42,599 bases of DNA, taken from an uncultured Bacteroidales bacterium. Lineage in GTDB: Bacteria > Bacteroidota > Bacteroidia > Bacteroidales > FEN-979. Of this stretch, positions 41,222-42,599 are shown piece after piece (within the stretch, counting starts at the first letter, position 1; every line of letters starts with the position of its first letter). The stretch lies in assembly GCA_903915465.1 (NCBI GenBank), contig CAIWTA010000118.1, positions 1 through 42,599 of the forward strand, read 5' to 3'. The position numbers were made by a program, and so were the translations under genes. The notes beneath the pieces were generated by a model that made no database searches, had not been told where the DNA came from, and was given only the letters and a program-made list of their open reading frames with translations.

Positions 41222-42547
41222 ATGAAATTATTTGTTAAAATTCTTATCATCTTTTGGGCTGCTTTCATTACAATTATCCTCGCCATGGGAGCTACGAGGT
41301 ATGTATCCGTGGGTGGTCATAGAATTACCGGTACATCAAAAAAGGTAATATTGTTATTAGCTGAAATACCTGCGAATATTTATTATTTGTTTAATAATAA
41401 ATTGGAACCTCTTCAAATAATAAGTACATCTTCTTTAAAAACCGGATTTACGTATACTGACAAGCACGCAGAAAATAAAGATTACTTGCTTGTTTCCGTT
41501 TGGGACGATGCGTTAAGCCAATCAATTGTAAAATTGGTTCGAATCAGAGATGGCAGAATACTTCACAAATGGGTTCCGGATCTGGGAAAACTTAATAATA
41601 TTTTAGAAAAACTTGGCGTAAAAACAAGACTTGCAAAATCAACTACACAACTTTGGCACCCATTCGTTATGGATGATGGCTCGTTAATTTTTGGAGCAGA
41701 TAGGATTTTTAAAATTGACAAAAATTCTAACATCATCTGGTCAAGTACTTCGCCATGCCATCATTCTATTGAACCAGATTCTGAAGGTAATATCTGGTTC
41801 TGCAGCTACAACACTTCTACTAAAAATTCAAAAAAATATCAGATTCTGGATGATGCAATTGTAAAAATATCAGCCGAAAGCGGAAAAATTCTATTCCAGA
41901 AGTCTGTTTTTGAAATATTGATGGAAAATGGATATGGAAGAGGTCATTTTTTTATTAACCCTTTTATATCCTGCAATGATTCGTGTTTGGATTATATGCA
42001 TCTAAACGACATACAGCCTGTCTTTGAAGACGCTAAATACTGGAAAAGAGGGGATCTTTTCTTAAGCCTCAGACATCAGAATCTGGTTTTATTGTATCGT
42101 CCATCCACGAATAAGATTATCTGGTCACAAAATGGGCCATGGTTAAGACAGCACGATGTTGATATTATTGATTCTGTTAAGATCGGAATATTTGGAAATA
42201 ACGTTATTGATGCTTTCTTCCCTGATCAAAAGAACAGATTGTTGGAAGGCCACAACAATCAGTATATATACGATTTCTCGAAAAACGAAATATCTACACC
42301 CTATACAGATTTTTTTAAATCTTCCTCAATTGGAACTTATACGAACGGGAGATCAAGAATATTAAGCAATGGAGATATATTCGTTGAAGAAACAAATCAT
42401 GGCAGAAACTTGTATGGAAACCGAAATTCTGAACTCATCTGGACGTATATCGAAAGGATAAATAACAAGAAAATTAGTCAGTTTACCTGGAGTAGATATA
42501 TGACTGAAGAAGAATTTAATAAAGTTACATTTTTTAATGAAAAATAA
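41222..42547 (+). CDS. Arylsulfotransferase-like (ASST-like) exported protein
   Basis: 441 residues with an N-terminal membrane anchor (KILIIFWAAFITIILAMGAT), then a beta-propeller-like region with arylsulfotransferase-family patterns: WHPFVMDDGSLIFGADRIFK, SPCHHSIEPDSEGNIWFCS, LDYMHLNDIQPV, SLRHQNLVLLYRPSTNKIIW, LRQHDVDII, and SNGDIFVEETNHGRN. In true ASST enzymes a periplasmic His is transiently sulfated by an aryl sulfate donor. Several His residues sit in matching blocks here, but the catalytic one cannot be fixed without alignment. It could also be a non-sulfotransferase relative found in surface-polysaccharide loci. The DNA is clearly more AT-rich than the rest of the window. Start at the ATG at 41222, one codon after a TTG. 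The 3' end overlaps the next gene by 11 bp. Confidence 0.7.
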   Translation: MKLFVKILIIFWAAFITIILAMGATRYVSVGGHRITGTSKKVILLLAEIPANIYYLFNNKLEPLQIISTSSLKTGFTYTDKHAENKDYLLVSVWDDALSQSIVKLVRIRDGRILHKWVPDLGKLNNILEKLGVKTRLAKSTTQLWHPFVMDDGSLIFGADRIFKIDKNSNIIWSSTSPCHHSIEPDSEGNIWFCSYNTSTKNSKKYQILDDAIVKISAESGKILFQKSVFEILMENGYGRGHFFINPFISCNDSCLDYMHLNDIQPVFEDAKYWKRGDLFLSLRHQNLVLLYRPSTNKIIWSQNGPWLRQHDVDIIDSVKIGIFGNNVIDAFFPDQKNRLLEGHNNQYIYDFSKNEISTPYTDFFKSSSIGTYTNGRSRILSNGDIFVEETNHGRNLYGNRNSELIWTYIERINNKKISQFTWSRYMTEEEFNKVTFFNEK

Positions 42548-42599
42548 GAATATATGGATTTATTTGCGAATTTTACTTGTATCATGTTGTACGTTGGCC
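42537..42599 (+). CDS. Start of a further gene, cut by the window edge
   Basis: ATG at 42537 opens 21 codons to the end of the window. They translate to a basic lead (MKNKN) and a hydrophobic stretch (IWIYLRILLVSCCTLA), as in a signal peptide or first membrane helix. It overlaps the ASST-like stop by 11 bp, so the two are probably translationally coupled. Nothing more can be said. Confidence 0.5.
   Translation, partial: MKNKNIWIYLRILLVSCCTLA

Overview
The window looks like a chromosomal segment from a member of the phylum Bacteroidota, probably an anaerobic or facultative Bacteroidales-like lineage. Four observations support this. At least seven promoters fit the phylum's -33 TTG / -7 TAnnTTTG pattern with a 19-23 nt spacer. 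Shine-Dalgarno sequences are almost absent. There is a FolK-deoxynucleoside kinase fusion and an adjacent GlsA/GlsB glycine-lipid acyltransferase pair. A pyruvate:ferredoxin oxidoreductase points to anaerobic carbon metabolism. No intact mobile element, CRISPR array or rRNA was seen.

Layout: 0-2.3 kb holds the decayed 3' end of a DNA methyltransferase gene and a ClC chloride transporter with CBS domains (minus strand). 2.4-15.1 kb is a plus-strand envelope cluster. It contains a sensor histidine kinase with an ABC-type periplasmic binding domain, an overlapping FixJ/LuxR-type regulator, a stand-alone receiver protein with its own promoter, and then a run of exported proteins: a Spy/CpxP-like helical protein, several small beta-barrels, a DUF4136-like lipoprotein, an arylsulfatase, an unknown exported protein, an Omp85-like barrel and an MscS-type channel. 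An unknown inner-membrane protein also sits in the run, and a frameshifted membrane-protein remnant interrupts it. 15.2-19.4 kb (minus) is a respiratory operon: fused cytochrome b, Tat-exported Rieske protein, and an eight-heme cytochrome c with C-terminal TPRs. Its promoter is overlaid by a perfect 11-bp inverted repeat. 19.6-22.6 kb (minus) carries tRNA-Leu(UAA), tRNA-Gly(GCC) and mutS.

22.8-29.3 kb holds a SPOUT RNA methyltransferase, a large barrel/OmpA-like/TPR outer-membrane protein, the FolK-dNK fusion and SppA. 29.4-34.0 kb (minus) is a PFOR and dihydroorotate-dehydrogenase-like pair. 34.2-39.1 kb holds mutS2, an acyl-CoA carboxyltransferase with its biotin carrier, and rpsT. 39.2-41.2 kb encodes the glycine-lipid acyltransferases GlsA and GlsB. 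The right end is AT-rich and encodes an arylsulfotransferase-like protein followed by the first 21 codons of an overlapping gene.

The least described unit is the 2.4-15.1 kb cluster. It couples one periplasmic ligand-binding kinase and two receivers to an outer-membrane/periplasmic set built around a sulfatase and a mechanosensitive channel. The joint function is inferred from gene order only. The respiratory operon is the second candidate: a b6-type quinol oxidase core with an unusual Qo motif (APWY) and a dedicated octaheme partner.
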